This document shows, piece after piece, positions 55,921 to 64,000 of a stretch of DNA of 64,000 nt. A program made the position numbers and the translations under genes. The stretch comes from Marinibacterium sp. GTDB lineage: Bacteria > Pseudomonadota > Alphaproteobacteria > Rhodobacterales > Rhodobacteraceae. The stretch's first letter is position 1. Each line of letters opens with the position of its first letter. The DNA lies in contig JAEPNQ010000011.1 of the NCBI GenBank assembly GCA_017643305.1, positions 1 through 64,000 of the forward strand, written 5' to 3'. The notes below the pieces were generated by a model, which did no database searches, was not told where the DNA came from, and worked only from the letters and a program-made list of their open reading frames with translations.

Positions 55921-56577
55921 TTATTCCAGATGAGCGACGTCATTGTAGCCTCGAACGAACATATCATCCCCGTGCACAACAATGCGTGTGAAGGACCCGT
56001 TAGAGGCCCCGGCAAAGGTGAAAGCGGGTACGCCCGTGGCAATTGCCATAGCTGCTGCGATGACGCCGCCATGCACAAACACCGCAACGCGCGCGTCGGG
56101 ATGGGCTTTAGCAATGCGAAACAGCCCCGACCGCACGCGGGAGGAAAAGGCCGCCGTGGTCTCCGCCCCCGGAATTTCACCCCATTCGTGGTTTTCCTTG
56201 GCGCGCTGGAATGCCGGGTGCCCTTCAGCGGCGCGAATGCGGTATTCGCCTCCGTCCCAATCGCCAAGATAGACTTCGCGCAGGTCGGGTTCCACCCGCG
56301 GCTCCAGCCCCAGATGCGCCACCAGCGGCGCGGCGGTCTGGTGCGTACGTTGAAGCGTGGTCACGTAAATTGCCTGAAACGGCACGGATTTCAGCCGTTC
56401 GCCCACACGAAGCGCCTGCGCTTCGCCGTTCGGGTGCAGCGCCGGATCGCCATGCCCATCCTTCATCGGAAAGGATTTACCGGGGATGGCCGGGGCGCTT
56501 TCACCATGCCGGATCAGCAGAAGGTCAGCCGCCCCTGCCGGGGCCACGAAACCATGCTGGCGGTATTCTTTGGTCAT
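55921..56577 (-). CDS. Histidine phosphatase family protein
   Basis: 218 aa. Phosphoglycerate-mutase fold with LLLIRHGESAP (catalytic His), TTLQRTHQTAAPL (second Arg), and VAVFVHGGVIAAAM (second catalytic His), so all key residues are present, unlike the phosphatase-like gene at 48.6 kb. GIPxxTxxxNGxxTRI-like end (VPAFTFAGASNGSFTRI) is typical of broad-specificity members. Could act on a phosphate ester made by the APH-like kinase; this is contextual. It runs opposite to its neighbours. Confidence 0.86.
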   Translation of the reverse strand: MTKEYRQHGFVAPAGAADLLLIRHGESAPAIPGKSFPMKDGHGDPALHPNGEAQALRVGERLKSVPFQAIYVTTLQRTHQTAAPLVAHLGLEPRVEPDLREVYLGDWDGGEYRIRAAEGHPAFQRAKENHEWGEIPGAETTAAFSSRVRSGLFRIAKAHPDARVAVFVHGGVIAAAMAIATGVPAFTFAGASNGSFTRIVVHGDDMFVRGYNDVAHLE

Positions 56578-56630
56578 CGAAACATCCTTGAACCGGGAAC
56601 TGCACCGGTCCTAACTGGAAAGGAACACCC

Positions 56631-57455
56631 ATGACAACTCGACATTTAGACACCGGCACGCCGGAACTGTTGGCCTCGGTCACCGATCACGTGGCCACGA
56701 TCACGCTGAACCGCCCGGAAAAGCGCAACGCATTGGGTGAAAATCTGAGCCCTGCCTTGCGGCAGATGCTGTTGGAAACCGAGGCCGACCCGGACGTGCG
56801 GGTGATCGTGCTGACAGGGGCCGAAGGTGCGTTTTGCGCGGGTGGTGACGTGTCCGGCATGGGTGACAACCTTGGTGGGGATGCACCACCCAGCACCGAA
56901 GATATGGTGCGCCGCCTGCAACTGGGGCAGGAAGGCGTGTCGTTGCGCCTGCATGATTGCGTGAAGCCAACCATCGCCGCCCTGCCCGGCCCGGCGGCAG
57001 GCGCGGGCATGTCCATCGCGCTGGCCTGTGACCTGCGGATCGCTTCCGAAAGCGCATCGCTTGTCCCGGCTTTCGGGCGCATCGGCCTGTCGGGCGATTA
57101 TGGAGGCAGCTGGTTCCTGTCCCGCCTGATCGGTCCGGCCCGCGCAAAAGAGGTGTATTTCACCGGTCGCCGGATCGAGCCTGAGGAAGGCCTCGCTCTC
57201 GGCGTGTTCAACAAGGTCGTGCCGGATGCCGACCTTTTGGTCGCAACCTCCGCCATGGCCGGACAGATCGCCGAAGCGGCGCCCATCGCGCTGCGCTACA
57301 TGAAGGAAAATCACAATCGTGCGCAGGTGTCCGACCTGAAAACAGCGATGGCCATGGAAGGCGACCGGATGATCCGCACCATGCAGACGGAAGATCACAA
57401 ACGTGCCGTAAAGGCCTTTTTTGCAAAAGAAAAACCGGTTTTTGAAGGCCGGTGA
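56631..57455 (+). CDS. Enoyl-CoA hydratase/isomerase family protein
   Basis: 274 aa. Crotonase fold: ITLNRPEKRNALGENL, oxyanion motifs FCAGGDVSGMGD and ALPGPAAGAGMSIALACDLRIA, and GRIGLSGDYGGSWFLSRLIG, where the GGSW form is shared with 2-(1,2-epoxy...)-type isomerases (PaaG-like). AAAGGAA precedes the ATG. First of three co-directional genes (14 and 11 bp gaps) with an MDR oxidoreductase and a MaoC hydratase. Confidence 0.88.
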   Translation: MTTRHLDTGTPELLASVTDHVATITLNRPEKRNALGENLSPALRQMLLETEADPDVRVIVLTGAEGAFCAGGDVSGMGDNLGGDAPPSTEDMVRRLQLGQEGVSLRLHDCVKPTIAALPGPAAGAGMSIALACDLRIASESASLVPAFGRIGLSGDYGGSWFLSRLIGPARAKEVYFTGRRIEPEEGLALGVFNKVVPDADLLVATSAMAGQIAEAAPIALRYMKENHNRAQVSDLKTAMAMEGDRMIRTMQTEDHKRAVKAFFAKEKPVFEGR

Positions 57456-57469
57456 GGGAGAACGAAATA

Positions 57470-58471
57470 ATGAACCGACAGGTGATTGTGCAGGAACTGC
57501 CCAAGGGCGAACTGACCCCAGACCATTTTTCGTTGCAGGAAAGGGATATGCCTGTGCCCGGCGAAGGCGAGGTGCTCGTACGGACGCTTCTGATGTCCAT
57601 CGACGCAGCCAACCGGTCATGGATGCAGGGTCCCACTTATCGCGAGGCAGTCAAGGCTGGTGACGCGATGCACACATATGCTCTGTGCGAGGTGATGGAA
57701 AGCCGGTCTGACCGGCTCGCCCCAGGCGACATCGTGGCGACAGAAACGGTCTGGGCCGACTATGCGGTTCGACCTGCGCGCGGGTGTGAGAAACTGCCCT
57801 CGGTCAGCTCGCTGTCTCACCTAATGTCTGTTTATGGCATTGCCGGAAAAACCGCGTTTCACGGATTGATCGGTGTGGGTCAGCCCGTGCCGGGTGAAAC
57901 AGTGCTGGTATCGGCCGCTGCGGGGTCGGTCGGCGGCTATGTCGGCCAGATCGCCAAGGCTATGGGATGCCGCGCCGTGGGCATTGCAGGTGGTCCGGAG
58001 AAATGCGCCTGGGTGCGGGATGAGCTGGGCTTCGACGACTGTCTTGACTACCGCGATCCAGGCTTTTTCAAAGCTTTGCGCGCCGCCTGTCCCCAAGGCG
58101 TGGACGTGTATTTCGACAATGTCGGTGGTGAGATTCTGGAAAAGGTTCTGTTCCAGATGAATGAGCGTGGCAGGGTCGTATGCTGTGGCGCGATCAGCCA
58201 GTATGACAGCGCCGCACCCACGGGGCCGCGCAACCTTCCCGGCATGGTGGTAGTGAAACGCCTGCGCATGGAAGGCTTCATTGTGATGGATTTCGCTCGC
58301 GAAGACGGCAATGCCCTGCGTGCCCTGCAAAACTGGGTGGCAGAGGGCAAGATCAAGGTATTTGAAGATGTCGTAGAGGGGCTGGAAAACGCACCCTCCG
58401 CTCTGATTGGCCTGTTGAATGGCGACAACAAAGGCAAACGCATGGTGCGCGTGGCACCAGACCCGGCATAA
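57470..58471 (+). CDS. NADP-dependent MDR oxidoreductase (CurA/LTB4 12-hydroxydehydrogenase-like)
   Basis: 333 aa from the ATG at 57470, preceded by GGTGAGGGAG. Zinc-free MDR of the leukotriene-B4-dehydrogenase/alkenal-reductase class: LMSIDAANRSWMQGPTY, GKTAFHGLIGVGQPVPGETVLVSAAAGSVGGYVGQIAK (NADP motif), GVDVYFDNVGGEILEKVL and GAISQYDS. Reduces the double bond of alpha,beta-unsaturated carbonyl compounds. Same operon as the hydratase upstream and the MaoC gene downstream. Confidence 0.9.
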   Translation: MNRQVIVQELPKGELTPDHFSLQERDMPVPGEGEVLVRTLLMSIDAANRSWMQGPTYREAVKAGDAMHTYALCEVMESRSDRLAPGDIVATETVWADYAVRPARGCEKLPSVSSLSHLMSVYGIAGKTAFHGLIGVGQPVPGETVLVSAAAGSVGGYVGQIAKAMGCRAVGIAGGPEKCAWVRDELGFDDCLDYRDPGFFKALRAACPQGVDVYFDNVGGEILEKVLFQMNERGRVVCCGAISQYDSAAPTGPRNLPGMVVVKRLRMEGFIVMDFAREDGNALRALQNWVAEGKIKVFEDVVEGLENAPSALIGLLNGDNKGKRMVRVAPDPA

Positions 58472-58482
58472 GGAGATCAAGG

Positions 58483-58959
58483 ATGACCGCGATTCAAACC
58501 GCTTTGGAAGGGTACCAGCCGCTGATCGGCACCGAAGTTGGCGTGTCCAAATGGTACACGGTCGATCAGAAGATGATCGATGAGTTTGCCGAAACCACTA
58601 TTGACACCCAGTGGATACATGTGGACCCGGAGCGTGCCGCCCAGGAAACCCCTTTCGGCGGAGCTATAGCGCATGGGTTCCTGACGCTGGCGCTGGCCAG
58701 TCGCATGGCCTATGACTGCTTCGAAATGCTGCCGGGGCAGGCGATGGGTATCAACTATGGCTTTGAAAAGCTGCGGTTTCTGTCACCTGTCCTTGCCGGG
58801 TCGCGGGTGCGGGGGCGGTTCGAATTGAAGGACGTGAAGCTGCGCAGCGAAACCGAATTGTTGCGTACAAACATCCTGACGATCGATATCGAAGGCCAGG
58901 AAAAACCAGCGCTGGTGGCGGAATGGTTGGGGCTAGCGATTTTTGCGCCAGACGGCTGA
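58483..58959 (+). CDS. MaoC-family (R)-specific enoyl-CoA hydratase-like protein
   Basis: 158 aa. Hot-dog fold with the hydratase-2 motif: DTQWIHVDPERA (Asp and His at about residues 38 and 43), then GGAIAHGFLTLALAS and YGFEKLRFLSPVLAGSRVRG. It would hydrate 2-enoyl-CoA to an (R)-3-hydroxyacyl-CoA, which fits the MFE-2-type SDR at 51.5 kb. AAGGAG precedes the ATG by 8 nt. Last gene of the catabolic island. Confidence 0.88.
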   Translation: MTAIQTALEGYQPLIGTEVGVSKWYTVDQKMIDEFAETTIDTQWIHVDPERAAQETPFGGAIAHGFLTLALASRMAYDCFEMLPGQAMGINYGFEKLRFLSPVLAGSRVRGRFELKDVKLRSETELLRTNILTIDIEGQEKPALVAEWLGLAIFAPDG

Positions 58960-59270
58960 ATTGGCCTGTCCCAATCCAAGCAACGACAGGCGATTGCCGC
59001 AGGTCAAAGATCCAGCCGGAATGGGCCTTCGCAAGAAAATCGGCTCACCCCCGGAGACGTTGAAAGTGATTCATGAACTCTGTGACCTACCCATCAGCAT
59101 AACCGCACAAGCGCAAAGTCGACTTGGTCGAAGAATGCTTCTTTTTTGGCAAGGCTGTCCCACTCAGCGCCGTCGAAACGTCACAGTTCGATGACAATCG
59201 AGCTTAACAAACCGCGTGGCCGGTCGCAGGACTGGACAGGTGTGAGTCGCTTATTTTAAGAGGGTCAGCA
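58960..59270. other. Intergenic stretch before aroQ, no gene recognised
   Basis: Only one short open frame (58943-59194 plus) without recognisable motifs or a good ribosome binding site is present. The last 60 bp hold the aroQ promoter region and the ribosome site GAGGG at 59260-59264. No repeat or strong hairpin is seen. Confidence 0.45.
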
Positions 59271-59732
59271 ATGGCTGACAAATTAACAAAGATACTCATC
59301 CTCAACGGGCCGAATTTGAACCTTCTGGGTACGCGACAGCCTGAAATTTACGGCAGCACCACGCTGGCCGATGTGGAAGACATGTGCCGGACTCATGCGG
59401 TCAAGGTGGGTGCACAAGTCAGCTTTTATCAATCGAACATTGAGGGCGCTCTCATTGATGCGATCCATGCAGCAAAAGGCACCCAAGATGGACTGATACT
59501 GAACGCGGGGGCCTATACACACACGTCGATCGCGCTGATGGATGCGGTATTTTCTGTCGAATTGCCGATGGTCGAGGTGCACCTTTCAAACGTGCATGCC
59601 CGCGAAGAGTTCCGCCATGTGTCTTATATCTCCAAGGCTGCCATCGGTCAGCTCTGCGGATTTGGCGCTCAAGGGTATCTTTTTGCGATTGACGCCTTGG
59701 TGGCCTGCCATCCCGGACCGCAGGCTGCATGA
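59271..59732 (+). CDS. aroQ: 3-dehydroquinate dehydratase, type II
   Basis: 153 aa. Shikimate pathway enzyme that removes water from 3-dehydroquinate. Seen: ILNGPNLNLLGTRQPEIYG (catalytic Tyr at the end, nearby Arg), FYQSNIEGALIDAIHAA, LNAGAYTHTSIAL (catalytic His near residue 84) and EVHLSNVHAREEFRHVS. It overlaps the following LuxR-type gene by 4 bp (ATGA), so the two are translated together. No other shikimate gene is nearby. Confidence 0.95.
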   Translation: MADKLTKILILNGPNLNLLGTRQPEIYGSTTLADVEDMCRTHAVKVGAQVSFYQSNIEGALIDAIHAAKGTQDGLILNAGAYTHTSIALMDAVFSVELPMVEVHLSNVHAREEFRHVSYISKAAIGQLCGFGAQGYLFAIDALVACHPGPQAA

Positions 59733-60484
59733 CCTTCCGAGAGTATCTGTATTTCCTCGCCAATGCGAAAACGCTGGAGGAATTGTGGGCAACTCACACG
59801 ACAAAGATGTCCGAATACGGGTTTGATCGGCTGATTTATGGCTTAACACGCTACAGGACCGAAACGTCTTTGGGCGATCCAGAGGATTTCGTCATCCTCA
59901 GCAACCATGCACCGGAATATGTTAAAGGCTTCGTTCGGGACGGGCTCTATTTCCACGCCCCAATGTTGCACTGGGCGTTGGAAAACGAAGGGGCCGGTAG
60001 CTGGAGCAAGCTGAGTGAAAGATTCAACCAGGGGAAACTGAACCCACAAGAGCTGAAGGTGATGGAATTTAACCTCAAGATGGATGTGAAGGCTGGTTAT
60101 ACGATCAGCTTCAAATCTGTCTCCGCCCGTTCCAAGGGGGCTATTTCGCTGGCCGCGCGGGTCGGAATGACTCAGCAGGAGGTCGACGAGATTTGGGTAG
60201 AACACGGCGAAGACATCCACCTGATGAACAACATCGCGCATCTCAAGATCCTGACCCTGCCCTATTCAACACCCACTCGGTCTCTCACCAAACGTCAGCG
60301 TGAAGCTTTGGAATGGGTGGGCGATGGCAAAACAACCCAGGACATCGCTTTGTTGATGGGCCTGACCTCGGCCACTGTCGAAAAACATCTGCGTCTCGCG
60401 CGCGAGGCGCTGGCAGTGGAAACCACTGCGCAGGTGGTGCTCAAGGCCTCATTTCAAAACCAGATGTTCGTGATGGAAGCCTGA
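59729..60484 (+). CDS. LuxR-family regulator with N-terminal autoinducer-binding-like domain
   Basis: 251 aa. N-terminal autoinducer-binding domain (residues 15-165) and C-terminal LuxR helix-turn-helix (RSLTKRQREALEWVGDGKT, then GLTSATVEKHLRLAREAL). In place of the usual D-P of the lactone-binding pocket, the sequence reads FHAPML (Ala77-Pro78); a Trp (residue 92) and an upstream Tyr are kept. No LuxI-type synthase is present in this window, so it may be a solo regulator. Translationally coupled to aroQ. Ligand and targets are unknown. Confidence 0.88.
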   Translation: MTFREYLYFLANAKTLEELWATHTTKMSEYGFDRLIYGLTRYRTETSLGDPEDFVILSNHAPEYVKGFVRDGLYFHAPMLHWALENEGAGSWSKLSERFNQGKLNPQELKVMEFNLKMDVKAGYTISFKSVSARSKGAISLAARVGMTQQEVDEIWVEHGEDIHLMNNIAHLKILTLPYSTPTRSLTKRQREALEWVGDGKTTQDIALLMGLTSATVEKHLRLAREALAVETTAQVVLKASFQNQMFVMEA

Positions 60485-60832
60485 TTACTGCTCAAAAATC
60501 CGCATTTTTTAAGCATTCCAAGTACATAAAAACACACAAATGTGTGATCTAGCACATGGTAAGGAATACACTACTTCCCAAACCACGCTCAATTTCGCAT
60601 AGTGCACTCGTTCCGTGAGTGGTGGCTTTGGCCAAGGAACGTCAGGGAAAGATCCTTGAGATTACAAGGCTCTCCGACCTGGGTCGGCACTATCGGCACC
60701 GGTTCTGGCGCGTATTTATCCGCGGTCGAACCGGACCATTTGCACCGTTCCTCCATCCCCAGTTTTAATGGGACGGGCAAAAAGTTTACGGGGCAGCGGG
60801 TACACCGGGGCCCCGTATTCAATTAAAGTCCG
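60485..60832. other. Intergenic stretch, no gene recognised
   Basis: Weak open frames on both strands (60602-60826 plus, 60589-60822 minus) have no recognisable motifs. Near 60527-60556 there is an AT-rich segment with ACACACAAATGTGTG and TGTG-N6-CACA symmetry. Probably decayed sequence together with the pseudogene that follows. Confidence 0.45.
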
Positions 60833-61410
60833 TTATAAATTGGAAATCGGGTTGCTGCCATCCACAGGCATTCCGTTGCCAGTAACAAGCGAAGTCTGCT
60901 CTGACACGAGAAACAGTGCAGTATGCGCGATTTCATCGGATTGACCATCCGACGCGGCGCATGGAGTCCTTCAACAACCTGATGAAACGCCACATCCGCA
61001 CCGGCCACTTTTGGTCTGCTAGGCCACACAACAAAGCGTTCACACGGGTGTTTTTAAGAGGACAGAACTTAAAAATTTCCGACAATGTGGGATTTTGCTG
61101 CAGCTTTGGCTGCGGTGCAGAGCAAACCGTTTGTGTAGCCGAAACATCAGAACACAGAGATCAATTCCCCGCTTCCGGCTTTTTGCAAGTCAGGTATTTA
61201 CGCCCCCGCGGAGTAGAAATTTCTGTTTAAGTTCACCGCTAGGGATTTGGAGTAGTCCTTATCAGAAAGACCGATTGCAGGCCCTGTTGCACTGCTTACG
61301 CCAGTTTTTGTCAACGCAGCATGCAGACATCCAAACTGGTGTTCTGCTGCCGCGCCAATGCTGCTGCTGACGCCGGTAACAATGATCGTCTTTTCATTCA
61401 GAACCATCAC
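60833..61410 (-). pseudogene. Short-chain dehydrogenase pseudogene, multiply frameshifted and deleted
   Basis: Pieces of an SDR appear in the right order in different frames on the minus strand: EKTIIVTGVSSSIGAA (start near 61407), KSLAVNLNRNFYSA, PDLQKAGSGELISVSSD, RVNALL, KVAGADVAFHQVVEG, APRRMVNP, and the typical C-terminus EIAHTALFLVSEQ, SLVTGNGMPVDGS ending at 60833. The YxxxK active-site region is not recognisable and the total of 578 bp is about 170 bp short of an intact gene. Several frameshifts and at least one deletion make it non-functional. It does not resemble the intact SDRs of this window closely. Confidence 0.75.
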
Positions 61411-61493
61411 CTCTTTTGAGGTTAATTGCCTGAAGAAGATTTAGAAAAGCTGGTTATCTGAACGATCCGGAAGCTATGTGTTTTCTGTAGCAA

Positions 61494-61524
61494 TAAAAAA
61501 GACCCGCCGGATTTGTCCGGCAGG
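61494..61524 (-). terminator. Intrinsic terminator of the rpsB-tsf operon
   Basis: Stem GCCGGA/TCCGGC with a 4-nt loop (core 61506-61521), extended by CC/GG across a mismatch and followed on the minus strand by TCTTTTTTATT. It lies about 30 bp after the tsf stop codon. Confidence 0.82.
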
Positions 61525-61554
61525 CCCACTGAACATTTCAGATCGCTTGGTGCG

Positions 61555-62430
61555 TCAGCCTTGAACGGCTTTAGCCACTTCTGCTGCGAAATCTTCTTCT
61601 TTCTTCTCGATGCCCTCGCCCACTTCAAGACGGGAGAAACCGGTGATGGTAACGCCGGCTTCTTTTGCGGCAGCTTCCACAGTCAGGTCAGGGTTCACAA
61701 CAAAGGCCTGGCCCATCAGAGTTATTTCACCCAGCCATTTCTTCATGCGGCCTATGATCATCTTTTCAATCACGGCTTCAGGCTTGCCGCTTTCGCGGGC
61801 GATGTCCATCTGGACCTGCTTTTCCTTTTCGACAACAGCCGGGTCCAGATCCGCTTCGCTCAGCGAGGCCGGGTTGACGGCCGCGATGTGCATAGCAACC
61901 TGACGCGCGAATTCTGCGTTGTCTCCGGAGAAACTGACCAAAACGCCAATCTTGCCCAAGCCCGGCGCAACAGAGTTGTGCACGTAGGACACCACCGCAT
62001 CACCTTCGATGGTGGCCATGCGGCGCAGCGACATGTTTTCGCCAATGGTTGCGATTTTGTCGGTCAGAACGTCCTGAACGTTTTTGCCTTCCATTTCAGC
62101 GACCTGAAGGCTTTCAATGCTGTCGACGCCCATAGCCAGCTTGGCAAAGGACGAAACCATTTCCTGAAACTCGGCATTTTTGCCGACAAAGTCGGTTTCG
62201 GAGTTCACCTCGACCGCGACACCTTTTCCGCCGTCAACGGCAACGCCCACCAGACCTTCGGCTGCGGTACGGCCGGACTTCTTGGCCGCTTTGGCCAGAC
62301 CTTTGGTACGAAGCCAATCAACCGCGGCTTCCATGTCACCATCGGTTTCGGTCAGCGCTTTTTTCGCGTCCATCATGCCTGCGCCGGTCGAATCGCGCAA
62401 TTCCTTGACCATGCTCGCTGTGATTGCCAT
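61555..62430 (-). CDS. tsf: Elongation factor Ts
   Basis: 291 aa from the ATG at 62430 ([11 protein letters not shown]), with GGAGAG upstream; earlier in-frame starts are unlikely. Guanine nucleotide exchange factor for EF-Tu. Seen: [19 protein letters not shown] in the N-terminal UBA-like domain, the conserved [12 protein letters not shown] of the core, and the C-terminal [19 protein letters not shown]. Full length. It is 81 bp downstream of rpsB and followed by a strong terminator, the classical rpsB-tsf operon. Confidence 0.97.
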   Translation of the reverse strand: MAITASMVKELRDSTGAGMMDAKKALTETDGDMEAAVDWLRTKGLAKAAKKSGRTAAEGLVGVAVDGGKGVAVEVNSETDFVGKNAEFQEMVSSFAKLAMGVDSIESLQVAEMEGKNVQDVLTDKIATIGENMSLRRMATIEGDAVVSYVHNSVAPGLGKIGVLVSFSGDNAEFARQVAMHIAAVNPASLSEADLDPAVVEKEKQVQMDIARESGKPEAVIEKMIIGRMKKWLGEITLMGQAFVVNPDLTVEAAAKEAGVTITGFSRLEVGEGIEKKEEDFAAEVAKAVQG

Positions 62431-62511
62431 GTCGGCTCTCCTCAAATGATAGGTTTGGGGCGGGTCTTACGCCGCCCCGTATGTCAAATCCGTGACGATG
62501 GCCGAAACGGC

Positions 62512-63330
62512 TTAGGATTCGGCTGGGGTCTCTTCCGCCGGAGCTTCTTCCGCCGAGGCATCTTCGGCGACGGCTTCGGTTTCTTCTAGCTCCTCTACCG
62601 GCGCTTCGTCCAGCTCGCCCAGGTCGACGCCAGCAGCACCCAATTGTGCTGACATACCGTCTAGCGCGGCGCGGGCCGCCAGGTCACAATAGAGTGAAAT
62701 CGCGCGTGCGGCGTCATCGTTGCCGGGGATCACATAGTCCACACCGTCGGGGGAACAGTTGGTGTCCACGACCGCCACAACCGGGATGCCCAGTTTGTTG
62801 GCTTCGGCGATGGCCAGTGCTTCTTTCTTCACATCGATGACGAACAGCAGATCCGGGGTACCGCCCATTTCGCGGATCCCGCCCAGGGAGGCCTGCAGCT
62901 TGGACTGGTCACGTTCCATACCCAGACGCTCTTTCTTGGTCAGGCCTTCAGCGCCACCTTCCGTGGCTTCGTCGATCATGCGAAGACGGCTAATGGACTG
63001 GGATACGGTTTTCCAGTTGGTCAGAGTGCCGCCCAGCCAACGATGGTTCATGAAATACTGTGCGGATTTCTCAGCCGCTTCGGCGATCGGGCCGGACGCC
63101 TGACGCTTGGTGCCAACAAACAGAACCCGCCCACCCTTGGCGACAGTTTCACGCACGACCTGCAGTGCCTGGTCCAGCATCGGAACCGTCTGGGTCAGGT
63201 CAATGATGTGAATGCCGTTTCGGGCACCGTAGATATAGGGCGCCATGCGCGGATTCCAGCGCTGGGACTGGTGACCGAAGTGAACGCCGGCTTCAAGCAG
63301 CTGACGCATGGTGAACTCTGGCAGAGCCAT
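62512..63330 (-). CDS. rpsB: 30S ribosomal protein S2
   Basis: 272 aa. Starts [20 protein letters not shown]; further markers are [46 protein letters not shown] and [19 protein letters not shown]. The C-terminal tail from about residue 235 is rich in Glu and Ala ([17 protein letters not shown]...), a common extension in alphaproteobacteria. GGAAAGGAAAAAG precedes the ATG. First gene of the rpsB-tsf operon. Confidence 0.98.
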   Translation of the reverse strand: MALPEFTMRQLLEAGVHFGHQSQRWNPRMAPYIYGARNGIHIIDLTQTVPMLDQALQVVRETVAKGGRVLFVGTKRQASGPIAEAAEKSAQYFMNHRWLGGTLTNWKTVSQSISRLRMIDEATEGGAEGLTKKERLGMERDQSKLQASLGGIREMGGTPDLLFVIDVKKEALAIAEANKLGIPVVAVVDTNCSPDGVDYVIPGNDDAARAISLYCDLAARAALDGMSAQLGAAGVDLGELDEAPVEELEETEAVAEDASAEEAPAEETPAES

Positions 63331-63567
63331 GTCTTTTTCCTTTCCGGTTTAGCCTCGGCGGGGATCGAAGCGGCTGCTCCAACCGGCGGACGGACCAGGA
63401 TGTCTCCCTGACCACGCCCAACCCCGCCTGCGGGAGTGAATGGCGCGCGTCTAGAGCAAACCAGAACTGGGCGCAAGGCCTGTCGATAACACACGAAAAA
63501 ACTGCCACATGTGCGTCTGCCGTCTGGCATGATGTTTGAACAGATCGACACGTTTCGTTGAAAAAGG
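63331..63567 (-). promoter_or_regulatory. Promoter and leader region of rpsB
   Basis: No gene is seen. On the minus strand the 100 bases before rpsB are GC-rich and contain short complementary segments (CAGGGAGACATCCTGG and CCGCAGGCGGGG-like elements) that could fold in the mRNA leader, as in leaders used for autoregulation by ribosomal proteins. The structure was not computed, and this is only a suggestion. Confidence 0.3.
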
Positions 63568-64000
63568 TGTGTGGTTACGTGCTTGTGTCTTGTTCCTCGG
63601 GCTGATTTGGTTCTGATTTCGATGGTTTTTGCTCTGCCGCGTCCGACATGTGCCTAGATGTCGTATCCCGTTGCGCCAGATTTGGAATTCGCGCCGTATG
63701 GGCCGCTGCACTTTGCATACCAGTCCTTTGATGACGGCCAGGTTGAGACTGCGAATATCGTGGACATCACCAATGCCAACTCCCGGATCGGCTTGTACCT
63801 GCGGGCGCCAGAGCGGTCGGATGGTCTATCGTTTGATTTAGAAAGCGGGCTGGGTTTTCGTCCGTCGCTGAAAACCAGCCCCAAAAACACTCCGTAGTTC
63901 TGGACCTTACAGCTGAACGGATTGTATCTGCGGTACCTGGCCTTTGCGTATGATGATGCGACAGCAGTGACATATCAGGACGCGAATGCGGTACAGTTCG
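63568..64000 (+). pseudogene. Porin-like outer-membrane protein, broken by in-frame stops, incomplete at window edge
   Basis: The frame through 63658-63897 encodes YGPLHFAYQSFDDGQVET, NANSRIGLYLRAPERS and FDLESGLGFRPSLKTSP, which resembles the strand pattern of porin-like proteins of Rhodobacteraceae (SRIGLxLR, FxFESxLGxRPS). Upstream in the same frame is a hydrophobic segment VLISMVFALPRPTCA resembling a signal peptide, but a TAG at 63655-63657 lies between. A second TAG at 63895-63897 interrupts the frame, which continues with FWTLQLNGLYLRYLAFAYDDAT and then runs off the window. Two stops in one frame suggest a decayed gene. Confidence 0.45.

Noticed and set aside
60527..60556. Palindromic TGTG/CACA segment as a CRP/FNR-family site
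   Set aside because: Spacing is two bases shorter than the consensus and the inner bases do not pair; it is downstream of the LuxR-type gene with no obvious target.
63568..63897. TAG recoding (pyrrolysine or readthrough) in the porin-like frame
   Set aside because: No supporting tRNA or synthetase in the window, and neighbouring sequence is also decaying; gene decay is simpler.

Overview
The window looks like a chromosomal segment of a Rhodobacteraceae (Roseobacter-type) alphaproteobacterium. The markers are a glycine-type 5-aminolevulinate synthase (HemA), a CckA-like hybrid histidine kinase, a recA promoter carrying the GTTC-N7-GATC SOS box known from Rhodobacter, a perfect FnrL-type palindrome upstream of hemA, and a dense set of acyl-CoA and ABC-uptake genes with GC-rich codon use.

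Layout. 1-0.7 kb: remnant of an IS3-type transposase and a tRNA-Gly(CCC). 0.8-4.3 kb (minus): a frameshifted carboxymuconolactone-decarboxylase-like gene, a SAM methyltransferase and a 2Fe-2S/ASKHA reductive-activase-like protein. 4.5-22.5 kb: mostly housekeeping genes (guaB, an RsmB-type rRNA methyltransferase, cckA, recA, alaS, hemA, a RodZ-like protein, ispG) interleaved with two sulfotransferase-like genes, a glycosyltransferase, a fluoroacetate-dehalogenase-like hydrolase and an M20 peptidase. 22.7-25.3 kb: a LysR regulator divergent from glutaryl-CoA dehydrogenase, then a decayed TRAP permease fragment. 25.6-32.3 kb (plus): a six-gene beta-oxidation-like operon (acyl-CoA synthetase, hydroxyacyl-CoA dehydrogenase, enoyl-CoA hydratase, ACAD10/11-like dehydrogenase, two SDRs).

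32.5-39.1 kb (minus): a tightly overlapping operon of two enoyl-CoA hydratases, a serine beta-lactamase-like hydrolase, acetoacetyl-CoA synthetase, TesB thioesterase and an amidohydrolase, divergent from a GST/SDR/HCCA-isomerase-like trio. 41.3-54.8 kb (minus): a branched-chain-amino-acid-type (Liv) ABC transporter, an IclR regulator, and an operon with a sugar-kinase/APH-like phosphotransferase, a histidine phosphatase, a nitronate-monooxygenase-family flavoprotein, thiolase, an SDR and two dissimilar acyl-CoA dehydrogenases. 54.9-59.0 kb (mostly plus): quinone oxidoreductase, histidine phosphatase, enoyl-CoA hydratase, a second MDR oxidoreductase and a MaoC hydratase. Together 25.6-59.0 kb reads as a large catabolic island for one or more organic acids of unknown identity, with its own uptake system and regulator.

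59.3-64.0 kb: aroQ overlapping a LuxR-type regulator, an SDR pseudogene, the tsf/rpsB translation operon on the minus strand, and a decayed porin-like gene running off the right edge. All function assignments come from reading motifs by eye; no database search was run.
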